Shown piece after piece: positions 52,029 through 61,153 of a stretch of DNA of 64,000 bases. The position numbers and the translations under genes are program-made. Source of the stretch: Herbaspirillum rhizosphaerae (GTDB taxonomy: Bacteria > Pseudomonadota > Gammaproteobacteria > Burkholderiales > Burkholderiaceae_D); NCBI RefSeq assembly GCF_001189965.1, contig NZ_LFLU01000021.1:1-64000 (forward strand), in the 5' to 3' direction. Numbering within the stretch: the first letter of the stretch is position 1; each line of letters opens with the position of its first letter. The notes under the pieces were generated by a model. That model searched no databases. It had not been told where the DNA came from and saw nothing but the letters and a program-made list of their open reading frames with translations.

Positions 52029-52820
52029 TCAGCCCATTTCACTTTCATGCCATCCGGCCAGCGCCACGCGCGACAAAGCCATCATGGCGAGGAACAATAC
52101 GATCCCGGTCACGGTAATCAAAAACAGCGCCGCAAACAAGCGCGGAATATTCAGCTGGAAACCCGCCTGCAGGATCTGATACGCCAGCCCCGATCCGGTG
52201 CCGCCGGTGCCGGCGACAAACTCCGCCACCACCGCCCCGATCAGCGCCAGCCCGCTGGAAATCCGCAAGCCGCCGAAGAAGTAAGGCAAGGCGCTCGGGA
52301 TGCGCAAGCGGCGCAAGGTCTGCCAGCGCGACGCCTTGTTCAGCCTGAACAGATTCAACAAACCCGGATTGACGCTGCGCAGTCCCAGCGTAGTATTCGA
52401 GATGATGGGAAACAGCGCCATGATGGTCGCGCAAATCACCAGCGCAAACGTCGGCTCCTTGACCCAGATGATGATCAGCGGTGCGATGGCGACAATCGGC
52501 GTCACCTGCAGGATGATCGCATACGGAAACAGGCTGACTTCGATGAATCGGCTCTGCACGAACACAAAGGCAATCGCCACGCCGAGGATCACCGACAGCA
52601 CGAAGGCCATGAAGGTGATCTTCAGCGTCACCAGCAGCGAATCGGACAGCAAGCCCCAGTCCGCCACCAGCGTCTTGCCGATAACGGACGGCGTCGGCAC
52701 CAGATAGACCGGCACTTCCAACGCCGTGCAGATCAGTTGCCACGCCAGCAGCAGCACCACGCCGATAGCGAACGGGGCGGCGACGCGCAGAAATTTCGGA
52801 TTAGTGATGAGCGGAGTCAT
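52029..52820 (-). CDS. ABC transporter permease (SsuC/TauC type)
   Basis: 263-residue inner-membrane permease with about six hydrophobic segments (for example APFAIGVVLLLAWQLIC, ITFMAFVLSVILGVAIAFVF, TFALVICATIMALF, and LFAALFLITVTGIVLFLAMM). The EAA loop that contacts the ATPase is LRRLRIPSALPYFFGGLRIS. The family imports sulfonates, taurine, nitrate or thiamine/pyrimidine precursors. A very strong AAGGAGGGG lies before the ATG. It overlaps the ATPase gene by 20 bases. Confidence 0.92.
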   Translation of the reverse strand: MTPLITNPKFLRVAAPFAIGVVLLLAWQLICTALEVPVYLVPTPSVIGKTLVADWGLLSDSLLVTLKITFMAFVLSVILGVAIAFVFVQSRFIEVSLFPYAIILQVTPIVAIAPLIIIWVKEPTFALVICATIMALFPIISNTTLGLRSVNPGLLNLFRLNKASRWQTLRRLRIPSALPYFFGGLRISSGLALIGAVVAEFVAGTGGTGSGLAYQILQAGFQLNIPRLFAALFLITVTGIVLFLAMMALSRVALAGWHESEMG

Positions 52821-53688
52821 GTGCCCCTCCTTCCTGGTTTTCTTGATTGGCCAGCGTCAGATAATCGGACAGAATCTTGCAATACCCCATGAACTCCGGC
52901 GAGATGCGGAAAGCATCGTCGCGCATACCGCCGGCGCCCGGCGCTTCGATGGGAACGTCGGCGATCACCCGCCCCGGCCGCGCCGCCATCACCACCACGC
53001 GGCTCGACAGATACACCGCCTCGTAAATGCTGTGCGTGACGAACACCACCGTCAGGTCCTGCTGGCTCCAGATCCTGCGCAGGTCGGCGTCGAGCTTGTT
53101 GCGCGTGAACTCGTCGAGCGCGCCGAAGGGCTCGTCCATCAGCAGCAGATTGGGCCGCGTCGCCAGCGCGCGCGCAATCGAGGCGCGCATCTGCATGCCG
53201 CCCGACAGCTCGCGCGGGTAGGCATCGTGAAAGCGATCCAGCCCGACCAGCTTGAGCGCATCGCGTACGCGCACGTCGCTCTCGGTGCGCGGCATGTGTT
53301 TGAGCTCCAGCGGCAGGCGCACGTTCTGCTCCACCGAGGCCCATGGCATCAGCGTCGCTTCCTGGAACACCATCGCCAGCGTGCGGTCCGGCGTGCCCAC
53401 CGTCGCCAGGTTCTTGCCCCACCAGCGGATGTGGCCGTGCGACGGCTCTTCCAGCCCGGCGAACATTTTCAGCAAGGTGCTCTTGCCGCAGCCGGACGGG
53501 CCGAGCAGCGAGACGAACTCGCCGCGCCGGATGTCCAGTTTCACTTCATCCAATGCGCGCGTGCCGTTGCGATAGGTTTTTTCCACCCGCTGCGCGCTCA
53601 GCACCGCATCGGCCGCGGATGCAGACTCCGCAGCGCCCTGCTCCCATGCCGCCAGTTGCGGCATGGCGTGATCGTCTCGTTTCATCAT
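52801..53688 (-). CDS. ABC transporter ATP-binding protein (SsuB/TauB type)
   Basis: 295 residues. Walker A is LLGPSGCGKST near residue 62-72, signature LSGGM near 162-166, Walker B LLLMDEPFGALDEFTR, and the H-loop histidine in FVTHSIYEAVYLS. The PFGALD form is typical of SsuB/TauB/ThiZ-like importers. A polar N-terminal stretch of about 30 residues precedes the domain and the protein continues past it, ending in a histidine pair. It sits with the permease, binding protein and catabolic enzymes in one operon. Confidence 0.92.
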   Translation of the reverse strand: MMKRDDHAMPQLAAWEQGAAESASAADAVLSAQRVEKTYRNGTRALDEVKLDIRRGEFVSLLGPSGCGKSTLLKMFAGLEEPSHGHIRWWGKNLATVGTPDRTLAMVFQEATLMPWASVEQNVRLPLELKHMPRTESDVRVRDALKLVGLDRFHDAYPRELSGGMQMRASIARALATRPNLLLMDEPFGALDEFTRNKLDADLRRIWSQQDLTVVFVTHSIYEAVYLSSRVVVMAARPGRVIADVPIEAPGAGGMRDDAFRISPEFMGYCKILSDYLTLANQENQEGGAHDSAHH

Positions 53689-53700
53689 TGCTCCCGGCCT

Positions 53701-54726
53701 CTAGTCTTTGCTGCGGAAAACTTCGGATTCGCCATGCTCTTCCAGCAACTGCAGCAGCATGCGACGCATGATCAGGCCCGGTCGATCGGACGCCATATGG
53801 AACTCCTGCTTGCGGCGCACGTCGATGCAGGCGTCGGGATCGGTGGCTTCCAGGATCTCGCGGTCTTCCACCAGGATAGGCGCGTCCCAGGCGATCAGCT
53901 CGGCTTCGGAGCAATCTTCTTCGGTGTCGTTGCGATACAGCCATTGCGCCAGCATGATGGAGCCATCGTCGATCGGCGTGGCGCAGTTGTAGATGATGTG
54001 ATGCCGGCCGGAGTCCGGATACTGGCAACCGAAGCGGCGCGAAAACGGCAGGTACCAGCGATTGAACATGTGGCGCATGGTGGTGTCGTCGGTGGTGCCG
54101 GTGACGCGATAGCTGGCCGGCACGTTCTTGATCGGCACCAGCGTTTCCGCTTCAAAGCCGTAATCGGTTTCGTTGATCTCGTACTTCTCCGGCTTGGGCT
54201 GATCGTACAGGCCGAAGGTGCCGCGATGGACGTAACTGAAGTGCGAATTGTCGAAGGAGTTTTCCATCATGCGCAGCGCGCTGGTCTCCCATCGTTCGTA
54301 GAACTGGAAGATGCGGCGATAGCCCGGCGTGGTTTCTTCCGGGAAGAACGGAATATCGCGCAGCGGCTTTTCCAGCGCCACCCACACATAGCCGTAGCGC
54401 TCTTCGCAGTAGTACGACTGCACCATGGCGCCGGCCGGCACCGAACCGTCGGCGTTCTGCGGCACGCGCACGCAGGCGCCGGCGCAATCGAAGGTCCAGC
54501 CGTGATAGCCGCAGACGATGTTGCCGTTCTCGACGAATCCCTTGGACAGTTTCGCCGTGCGATGGCAACAGCGATCCTGCAGCGCTGCCGGCTTGCCCGG
54601 CGACTTGAGCCAGACGACGATGTTTTCGCCCAGCAGCGTGAAGGGTTTCGGACCGTCTTCCAGCATCGCGATCGGCATGACCGCGTACCAGAATTTGCGC
54701 AAGACTTTCTGTTTCGTAACCAGCAT
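53701..54726 (-). CDS. Rieske non-haem iron oxygenase
   Basis: 341-residue oxygenase of the PaO/VanA/CarAa-like type. The Rieske [2Fe-2S] ligands are C53-x-H55 and C72-x2-H75 (CCHRTAKL, CGYHGW). The mononuclear iron site matches N-x2-D159-x2-H162-x4-H167 in MMENSFDNSHFSYVH. The single-component size suggests an O- or N-demethylase or ring hydroxylase which takes electrons from the ferredoxin reductase at 56938-57951. A strong AAAGGAG lies before the ATG. The substrate is not known. Confidence 0.9.
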   Translation of the reverse strand: MLVTKQKVLRKFWYAVMPIAMLEDGPKPFTLLGENIVVWLKSPGKPAALQDRCCHRTAKLSKGFVENGNIVCGYHGWTFDCAGACVRVPQNADGSVPAGAMVQSYYCEERYGYVWVALEKPLRDIPFFPEETTPGYRRIFQFYERWETSALRMMENSFDNSHFSYVHRGTFGLYDQPKPEKYEINETDYGFEAETLVPIKNVPASYRVTGTTDDTTMRHMFNRWYLPFSRRFGCQYPDSGRHHIIYNCATPIDDGSIMLAQWLYRNDTEEDCSEAELIAWDAPILVEDREILEATDPDACIDVRRKQEFHMASDRPGLIMRRMLLQLLEEHGESEVFRSKD

Positions 54727-54821
54727 GGTGCAACTCCTTTAAAACCAGCCGCGTCCTGCTCTTGCAAGGACATGGCCAAGCGGCCGGCGCGCCATCATGG
54801 TCGCCTTCGCCGCACAATCAT

Positions 54822-55817
54822 TTATGACGCCGCAGCCAGTACGCTGGCGGCGCCGAAGGTTTCCTGTACTTTCTGCGCAAGGTAGTCGCCGATGGTGCAC
54901 GGCGCATAGCGCGCCGGATGCTCGTCGGAACAGCAGGACGGCAGGCACGACACCGTCACCGCGTGATCGCCATCCATGAAGAACGGCAGCGAATAGCGCG
55001 GCACCGGATTGTCGTTGCGCACGCGGTGCGCATTGCTGTGATAGATGTCGTTGCTCCAGCGCTGCAGCAGGTCGCCGATGTTGACCACGAAGCTGCCGTG
55101 GATCGGCGTCGCGCGCACCCAGTCGCCGTCGGCGTTGCGCACTTCCAGGCCGCCGATGTCGTCCTGCGCCAGGATAGTGACCAGGCCCCAGTCGGTATGT
55201 GCGCCGGCGCCGATCTGGTTGTGCTGGGCATCAGCCGGTTGCGGCGGATAGTGCAGCATGCGCTGCGTGGCAATCGGCGTGCCGAGCGCGAAGTAGAAAA
55301 AGTCCTCCGGCAGTTGCAGCGACAGCGCGATGATCGCCAGCAGCCGCTGTGACAGGACGCTCATGGCGGCGTGATATTGCTGCGCGTGGGCGCGCATGCC
55401 AGGCAATTCCTGCGGCCAAAGGTTGTGACCGTAACGCAGCACGCCTTGCTGCACATAGGGATGATCGAGCGGCAGATCGGTGCCGAACTGAAAGCCTTCC
55501 TTGAGATCGGTCGGACCGTCGTCCAACGCCTGCGTGCCGATCCGTTCATAGCCGAAGCCGGCCGGCGACAGCGACATGTCGACTGCGCGCTTGACCGCAT
55601 CCGGCGCGGCAAAGAAGCGGCGCGCCCAATCGAACTGGCCGTCGACCAGGCTTTGCGGCACGCCATGATTGACCAGGTAGAAGAAACCGACGTCGCGGGC
55701 GATCTTGTGGATCTCCCAGGCGACGGCTTCGCGCTTGCCGAGATCGCCGGAAAACGCATCGGCAAAATCGATGACCGGCAAACGCTGCGCGGTCTTGGGT
55801 GGTGTGTAGAGAATCAT
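54822..55817 (-). CDS. Isopenicillin-N-synthase-like 2OG/Fe(II) oxygenase
   Basis: About 331 residues. The N-terminal DIOX_N-like domain (LPVIDFADAF, DVGFFYLVNHGV) precedes the double-stranded beta-helix. Iron ligands are H207-x-D209 (GAGAHTDWG) and H264 (SNAHRV); R274-x-S276 in RYSLPFF binds the 2-oxoglutarate carboxylate. The ATG at 55817 is chosen because GAGGAC lies 6 bases upstream; earlier in-frame starts lack a Shine-Dalgarno. It would hydroxylate or oxidatively cleave an operon substrate. An ethylene-forming or IPNS-like reaction cannot be excluded. Confidence 0.9.
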   Translation of the reverse strand: MILYTPPKTAQRLPVIDFADAFSGDLGKREAVAWEIHKIARDVGFFYLVNHGVPQSLVDGQFDWARRFFAAPDAVKRAVDMSLSPAGFGYERIGTQALDDGPTDLKEGFQFGTDLPLDHPYVQQGVLRYGHNLWPQELPGMRAHAQQYHAAMSVLSQRLLAIIALSLQLPEDFFYFALGTPIATQRMLHYPPQPADAQHNQIGAGAHTDWGLVTILAQDDIGGLEVRNADGDWVRATPIHGSFVVNIGDLLQRWSNDIYHSNAHRVRNDNPVPRYSLPFFMDGDHAVTVSCLPSCCSDEHPARYAPCTIGDYLAQKVQETFGAASVLAAAS

Positions 55818-55899
55818 GGCGTCCTCACGCAAATGAACTTCAGACATCCGGTCTGCGCCAGCGAACGGAGCAGACCGGCAGGCGACGGTCAAGCGCCCA

Positions 55900-56889
55900 T
55901 CAAGGCATCACGTGCATGTCCTTGACGAACTGCGTGGTGTACGCCTTGTGCCAGTCGACATCGGCCTTCAGCAAGCCGGTCGACACCATGGTGTCGTAGG
56001 TCTTCTTCCAGCGCTCGTCGGTCATGATGCCGATGCCTTGTTTCGCCGCATCGCCGCCGGTGACGACCTTCAGCTCCTTGAGTTTCTTGACCGCGTAAGC
56101 CAGTTGCTCGTCGCCCATTTCCTTGTTGTCTTTCTTGATCAGTGCGTTACCTGCAGACGGATCTTCCAGGTAGCTCTTCCAGCCCTCGGCGGTGGCTTTG
56201 ACGAAGCGTTTCACCAGATCAGGCTTTGTTGCCACCATCTTCTGCAAGGTGATGATGGTGGTGCCATAAGGCGGATAGCCTTCTTGCGCGAACAGGAAGA
56301 AGTTAGCCTTGGCGCCGGTCTTTTCCGCCTGGAACAATTCCGACGACGGATAGGCTTGCTGCACGATATTCGGATCGGCAAAGAACGGTTGCAGGTTGAA
56401 GGTGTAAGCCTTCGATTGCGCGTCGGTGTAACCGTACTTTGCTTTCAACCATGGCCACCAGCTCGACTGTCCGGAGCCGGCCACCAGAATCGTCTTGTCC
56501 TTCAACGCACCGAGGTTGGGCACGTCGGCATGGGTCATCATGCCTTGCAGGTCGGATTGGAAAGACGTGCCGACGGTCACCAGCGGCAAGCCCTGCTCAA
56601 TGCCCTTCAACACGGTGAAGTCGTAACCCATGCTGAAGTCGGCCTGGCCGGCCACCAGGATCTGCATGTTGTTGACCTGAGGGCCGCCCATCTTGATGGT
56701 GACGTCCATGCCGTACTTCTTGTAGATGCCTTTGGCGACGGCCTGGTAGAAACCACCGTGCTCGGCCTGGGCGTACCAGTTGCTCAGCACGGTGACTTTT
56801 TCCTGCGCCTGCGCGCTCGCGGCAACTTGCAACGCCAATGCGCCGACGATTGCTGCGGCGATGCGGATAAGGGATGTTCGCTTGCTCAT
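55900..56889 (-). CDS. ABC transporter substrate-binding protein (NMT1/THI5-like)
   Basis: About 329 residues. The first 28 residues are a signal peptide (IRIAAAIVGALALQVAASAQA, cleaved near AQA-QE). The mature protein begins KVTVLSNWYAQAEHGG and has the two-lobe fold of THI5/NMT1-type proteins, with YKKYGMDVTIKMGG and VAGQADFSMGYDFTVLKGI lining the ligand cleft. Related proteins bind pyrimidine precursors, sulfonates or aromatic heterocycles. The start has AAGGAAGG just upstream. It is the likely recognition part for the importer at 52029-53688. Confidence 0.9.
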   Translation of the reverse strand: MSKRTSLIRIAAAIVGALALQVAASAQAQEKVTVLSNWYAQAEHGGFYQAVAKGIYKKYGMDVTIKMGGPQVNNMQILVAGQADFSMGYDFTVLKGIEQGLPLVTVGTSFQSDLQGMMTHADVPNLGALKDKTILVAGSGQSSWWPWLKAKYGYTDAQSKAYTFNLQPFFADPNIVQQAYPSSELFQAEKTGAKANFFLFAQEGYPPYGTTIITLQKMVATKPDLVKRFVKATAEGWKSYLEDPSAGNALIKKDNKEMGDEQLAYAVKKLKELKVVTGGDAAKQGIGIMTDERWKKTYDTMVSTGLLKADVDWHKAYTTQFVKDMHVMP

Positions 56890-56937
56890 GGCCTTCCTTT
56901 CAGGTGGGTTGTTGTTGTACGTCATTGGAATATCGAA

Positions 56938-57951
56938 TCAGATATCGAGCACCAGGCGCTCGCCGCGACAGCGCGATACGCAAGGCATCAGGTAGTGGCC
57001 GGCCGCGCGCTCGCGTTCCGTCAGCACGCTGTCGAGATGATCGGGCGCGCCTTCCAGCACGCCGGTCTGGCAACTGCCGCAAAATCCCTCGCCGCACGAG
57101 GTGCCGATCTGCACGCCGGCCTCTGCTGCCGCAGCGACGATGCTTTGCCCCGGCTGCACCATGCACTGCACGCCGGAGCGTTGCAGCACCAGTTCGAATG
57201 CGCGGTCTTGCGTTGCGCTGGTATCGGCCGCAGACGTCGCGGCGGCGAACAGTTCGAAGTGCACGTCGGCGTCGCGCCAGCCGAGCTGCGCTGCCTGCTC
57301 GCGCACCTGCGCAATGAAGGGCGCCGGTCCGCAAACGTACAGCGGCGTTGTCCGCGGCAACAACGTCAGTTTCGCCGCGACGGCGGCAGCGACGTCGTCC
57401 GCATGCAGGCCGAAGCGGAAGTGGCAATGTCCGGCCATAACCGGTTGCGAGAGCTGGGAGAGAAAGGCGACGTGCTCCACGCTGCGCGCGAAGTAGTGTA
57501 ATTGCGCGGCGCGTCCGCGATGCAGCAGGTCGGCCGCCATGGCGTAGATCGGCGTGATGCCGATGCCGGCGGCAAACAATGCCGCAGGATGTTCGCTGTC
57601 GTACAGGGGAAAGGCGTTGACGGGCGCGCCGGCGCTCAGTTGCGTGCCGACGCCGGCTTGCGCGTGCAGCCAGGCCGATCCGCCGCGCGATGCCGTTTCG
57701 CGTTTGACGGCGATACGATAAAAGCCATCGTCGCCGGGCGTGTTGCACAGTGAATAGCAACGTTCCAGCCCGCCAGGCAAGGACAGCTTGATATGCGCGC
57801 CGGGCGTCCACGCCGGCAAGCTGCGCGCATCGTCGGCATACAGGTCGAAGACGCGGATATCGCAACCGTCTGCACGCACCGCCGCCACGCGCAGGCGCAG
57901 CGGTGCAGCGGTTTGCGCCGCGGTCATGAAGGCGTCGTGCACGGCCGTCAT
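56938..57951 (-). CDS. Oxygenase reductase: FAD/NAD ferredoxin reductase with [2Fe-2S] domain
   Basis: About 337 residues in the order of VanB/phthalate-dioxygenase-reductase: flavin domain (RCYSLCNTPGDDGFYRIAVKRE), NAD domain (FAAGIGITPIYAMAADLL, CGPAPFI), and a C-terminal plant-type ferredoxin with C286, C291, C294 and C324. It would pass electrons from NAD(P)H to the Rieske oxygenase. The ATG at 57951 is chosen because GGAGG lies 6 bases before it. It is the first gene of the catabolic operon. Confidence 0.92.
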   Translation of the reverse strand: MTAVHDAFMTAAQTAAPLRLRVAAVRADGCDIRVFDLYADDARSLPAWTPGAHIKLSLPGGLERCYSLCNTPGDDGFYRIAVKRETASRGGSAWLHAQAGVGTQLSAGAPVNAFPLYDSEHPAALFAAGIGITPIYAMAADLLHRGRAAQLHYFARSVEHVAFLSQLSQPVMAGHCHFRFGLHADDVAAAVAAKLTLLPRTTPLYVCGPAPFIAQVREQAAQLGWRDADVHFELFAAATSAADTSATQDRAFELVLQRSGVQCMVQPGQSIVAAAAEAGVQIGTSCGEGFCGSCQTGVLEGAPDHLDSVLTERERAAGHYLMPCVSRCRGERLVLDI

Positions 57952-58263
57952 CGCTGGCCTCCGTGAGGCGGCAACAACGTCGCATAGCACGCAGCGCGTG
58001 CAGGATGTTCAGAAAAAAAGGAGTTGCCGCAGAGACCGGCGAAGGAAGCAAGGCTTGAGCAGCATGAGTGCGGAGATCGTCGCAGCATTTCTCGTGTCCT
58101 ATAAATTCACAGGTGCCACCGGGCTATTCCGATGGCGTCACGAGCAATGCCCCACAGTCGATGGTATTTGGATCGACGGCTAGCCGCTTCTACTCAGTCT
58201 TCAAACTAGCAATCTGCGTGCCATGCCCTATCTGCGCGGGATACACGGTTTTTATTGCCGGAG
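57952..58263. other. Non-coding gap upstream of the catabolic operon
   Basis: 312 bases with no supported gene. It should hold the operon promoter on the minus strand. A perfect -24-like TGGCAC at 58113-58118 is not followed by a -12 GC element at the right spacing, and TATAGG near 58099-58104 has no good -35 partner. No clear operator was identified. Confidence 0.4.
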
Positions 58264-58294
58264 AAATAAAAAGAGGACGGAAAATTCCGTCCTC
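58264..58294 (-). terminator. Intrinsic terminator of the dienelactone-hydrolase-family gene
   Basis: A perfect 10-bp stem GAGGACGGAA/TTCCGTCCTC (58273-58294) with a two-base loop is followed on the minus strand by CTTTTTATTTC. It lies about 72 bases past the stop of the gene at 58367-59251. Both stem and T-tract fit rho-independent termination. Confidence 0.85.
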
Positions 58295-58366
58295 AGTGCA
58301 AACCATTGATCCAAATCAGTGCGGGCATCACCAAAAACTGGCGCAGCCCGTACTGATTGATAGAGA

Positions 58367-59251
58367 TCAGCTCACGCCATGCGATTTAAACCATTCCGTC
58401 GCGCGCTTCCAGCCTTCCTTGGCGTCCGCTTCCACATAGCTGGGACGATAGTCGGCGTTGAAGGCGTGGCCGGAATTCGGGAACACGATGAACTCCGACT
58501 TGTTGCCGGTCTTGGCCAGCGCTTCCTTCATCTGTTCCACCGTGGCAACCGGAATGCCCCCGTCCTTGCCGCCGTACAGGCCAAGCACCGGCACCTTCAG
58601 CGTCGGCGCGATGTCGATCGGGTGTTGCGGCTGCAGTGCCGTCTTTTCGCCGACGATGCGGCCGTACCAGGCGGCGCCCGCCTTGATCTTCGGATTGCGC
58701 GCGCAGTACAGCCACACCACGCGGCCGCCCCAGCAAAAACCGTTGATGCCCATCTTGTCGGGATTTCCGCCATTGTCCTTGGCCCAGGCGACATAAGCAT
58801 CGAGGTCGCCGAAGATTTGCTCGTCCGGCACCTTGGAGATGATTTCCTTGTTCAGTTCGGCAATGGTCGGATAGACCGCCGGATTACCCTGGCGCACGAA
58901 GAAATCCGGCGCGATCGCCAGATAGCCGAGCTTGGCGAAACGGCGCGCGATATCGGCGATATGTTCGTGCACGCCGAAGATTTCGGAGACGACAAAAATC
59001 ACCGGCAAGTTGGTCTTGCCTTCCGGCTGGGCACGATAAGCCGGGACCTTGGTGCCGTTGACCATCACGCTGACTTCGCCGGCGGTCAGGCCCACGGTGT
59101 CGGTCTTGATCATGGTTTGCGCGCAGACCGGCAGCACCGCGGCGGCAAAGCCGGTGCCCAGCGCAGTCTTGATGAAAGTGCGGCGATTGCCGGCATCCAG
59201 CAGGCCGGTAGTGCCGACCAGGCTGTCGACATCGTTTTTCAGATCGTTCAT
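58367..59251 (-). CDS. Dienelactone hydrolase-family protein with Tat-like signal
   Basis: About 294 residues, alpha/beta hydrolase of the dienelactone hydrolase family. The Cys-Asp-His triad is C173 (GFCWGG), D230 (GGKD) and H262 (NSGHAF), with the family glutamate E90 in VSEIFG. The N-terminus has a twin-arginine-like motif NRRTFIK (22-28) followed by a hydrophobic run and PVCAQT, suggesting folded export. The ATG at 59251 has GGAG 6 bases upstream. The natural substrate may be a lactone or ester. It is not in one operon with the neighbouring genes. Confidence 0.88.
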   Translation of the reverse strand: MNDLKNDVDSLVGTTGLLDAGNRRTFIKTALGTGFAAAVLPVCAQTMIKTDTVGLTAGEVSVMVNGTKVPAYRAQPEGKTNLPVIFVVSEIFGVHEHIADIARRFAKLGYLAIAPDFFVRQGNPAVYPTIAELNKEIISKVPDEQIFGDLDAYVAWAKDNGGNPDKMGINGFCWGGRVVWLYCARNPKIKAGAAWYGRIVGEKTALQPQHPIDIAPTLKVPVLGLYGGKDGGIPVATVEQMKEALAKTGNKSEFIVFPNSGHAFNADYRPSYVEADAKEGWKRATEWFKSHGVS

Positions 59252-59387
59252 GAAAATCTCCAGTTCAGAATGCAAAGCAGAATGAGGTGAGGGAATAGCT
59301 GGCGCCGGACAACATCCCGACGGCCGTGCTGCATCGGACGCCAAGGCACAAAGGACGAACAGAAACCGGTAGCACGGTTGATGCAAA

Positions 59388-59422
59388 CACGGCCCGCCTG
59401 ATCTTGTTTCAGGCAGGCCGTG
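59388..59422 (-). terminator. Probable terminator after the chemotaxis receptor gene
   Basis: Inverted repeat of 14 bases (CACGGCCCGCCTGA against TCAGGCAGGCCGTG, one mismatch) with a 7-base loop, 70 bases past the receptor stop. On the minus strand only a short TTT follows, so termination is likely but not strong. The 136 bases between it and the next gene's start hold nothing else I can support. Confidence 0.5.
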
Positions 59423-59491
59423 CTACGGATACTGCTGCAGGGCATTCTACAAGAGTTGCGGAATGATTTGCACTACCTGCCCGGCTTTCCG

Positions 59492-61153
59492 TTATGCCGC
59501 GACTGCGTCCGGCAATTCCGGATGCATCGGCGTGATATCGATGGTGCGCGTCGCCTGGTGCTCCGGCTGCGTCATGCCGATCTGGCGGCCGTCCAGCTTG
59601 AACACGCTGACCAGTTGCGTCAGGTTGCCGGCCTGGTCCTGCAGCGATTGCGCAGCGGCGGCGGCCTGCTCCACCAGCGCGGCATTTTGCTGCGTCATGT
59701 CGTCGATCTGGATGATGGCTTCGTTGATCTGCTCGATGCCGCTGCTTTGCTCGGTATTGGCGCTGGTGATTTCGGACATTACGTCGGTGACGCGGCGGAT
59801 GCTGGTGACGATGTTGGTCATCGTCACGCCGGCCTGCTCCACCAGCTTGCTGCCGGTCTCGACCCGCTCGACCGAATCGCCGATCAGGACCTTGATTTCC
59901 TTGGCGGCGCTGGCCGAACGCTGCGCCAGGCTGCGCACTTCCGACGCCACCACCGCGAAGCCACGCCCCTGCTCGCCGGCGCGCGCCGCTTCCACCGCGG
60001 CGTTCAGGGCCAGGATATTGGTCTGGAAGGCGATGCCGTCGATCACGCTGATAATGTCGACCACCTTTTGCGAGGAAGCGTTGATCGACTCCATCGTCGC
60101 CACCACCTGCGAGACGATGCTGCCGCCCTGCACGGCGACATCCGATGCCGCCACCGCCAGCTGATTGGCCTGCAAGGCGTTCTCGGCATTCTGCTTGACG
60201 GTGGAATTGAGCTGCTCCATCGACGATGCGGTTTCTTCCAGCGAACCCGCTTGCTGTTCAGTACGCGCCGACAGGTCGAGATTGCCGCGGGCGATTTCGG
60301 TCGAGGCTGTGCTGATGGTTTCGGAGCCGGTGCGCACTTGCGCGACGATCGCGGCGAGCTTGTCGCGCATGACGCTCATGGCGGCGAGCAAGCTTTCCTG
60401 GTCGCCCTTTTTGGTATCGATGTGCACGGCGAGGTCGCCGTCAGCGATCTGGCCGGCGATGCTGACCGCATAGTCCGGCTCGCCGCCCAGCTTCCTCAGC
60501 AGATTGCGCGTGATCCATACCGCTGCCAGCAGCGCCGTGATGATGCCGACTGCGCTAGTGATCAGCATCAGCCAGCGTGCCGCGTCATAGGCGATGGTGC
60601 TGTCGCGTGCGGCGTCCACGTTTTGCCGTTCTTCGATTGTGCTCAGCGCCGTCAATTCGGCCTGCCATTTCTTTTGCACCGGCAAATAGTCTTCTTTGAG
60701 AAATTGCGCCAGTTCATAGGCTTCGCGCTTGAGGCCGAGATCCACGGCCTGATCGATCAGCTTGTGCGCGGCATCGGCCTGCGCCTTGATTTTGGGCAGT
60801 GCGGCTTTTTCCTCCGGCTGGGTGCCGGTTTCGCTATCGAACATCTTGCGCAGTTTTTGCTCGGCCGCCAGGTATTTCTGCGTCTGCGCCTTGATATACG
60901 CCGCTTCCTTCTCGATGTCGTCGGCGCCGCCCTGCAGCATCAGATTGCGCAGCGAGATCGAGCGCTCCTGCACCGTCTCGGCCATCTCGCTGACCAGCTT
61001 GGACTCCGGATTATTGACGGTGACCACTTCCAGAAACCGTCGCTGCATCTGGTCCATGTTGTACAGACCGAACACCGTTACCAGAATCAGCAACAGCACC
61101 ACCCACGCAAACCCCAACCCCAGTCGCGTTCCCACCTTCATCCCTGCAACCAT
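59492..61153 (-). CDS. Methyl-accepting chemotaxis protein
   Basis: About 553 residues. A transmembrane segment near residues 12-32 precedes a periplasmic four-helix-like sensor ([20 protein letters not shown]). A second segment near 190-213 ([20 protein letters not shown]) leads to a HAMP domain and a long coiled-coil signalling domain with the conserved hairpin [24 protein letters not shown]. No C-terminal CheR-tethering pentapeptide is seen (it ends PDAVAA). The ATG at 61153 has GAGGAGG 5 bases before it. The ligand is unknown. Confidence 0.93.
   Translation of the reverse strand: MVAGMKVGTRLGLGFAWVVLLLILVTVFGLYNMDQMQRRFLEVVTVNNPESKLVSEMAETVQERSISLRNLMLQGGADDIEKEAAYIKAQTQKYLAAEQKLRKMFDSETGTQPEEKAALPKIKAQADAAHKLIDQAVDLGLKREAYELAQFLKEDYLPVQKKWQAELTALSTIEERQNVDAARDSTIAYDAARWLMLITSAVGIITALLAAVWITRNLLRKLGGEPDYAVSIAGQIADGDLAVHIDTKKGDQESLLAAMSVMRDKLAAIVAQVRTGSETISTASTEIARGNLDLSARTEQQAGSLEETASSMEQLNSTVKQNAENALQANQLAVAASDVAVQGGSIVSQVVATMESINASSQKVVDIISVIDGIAFQTNILALNAAVEAARAGEQGRGFAVVASEVRSLAQRSASAAKEIKVLIGDSVERVETGSKLVEQAGVTMTNIVTSIRRVTDVMSEITSANTEQSSGIEQINEAIIQIDDMTQQNAALVEQAAAAAQSLQDQAGNLTQLVSVFKLDGRQIGMTQPEHQATRTIDITPMHPELPDAVAA

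Noticed and set aside
52726-54885. Open frame of 719 codons on the plus strand opposite the ABC and Rieske genes
   Set aside because: Antisense to genes with complete active-site motifs; composition is typical of a complementary-frame artefact.
55912-57501. Open frame of 529 codons on the plus strand opposite binding-protein and reductase genes
   Set aside because: Same reasoning; no domain or start signal.
58096-58125. Possible sigma-54 promoter (TGGCAC at 58113-58118, minus strand)
   Set aside because: The -24 box is good, but the -12 position reads AATT instead of a GC-containing TTGC.
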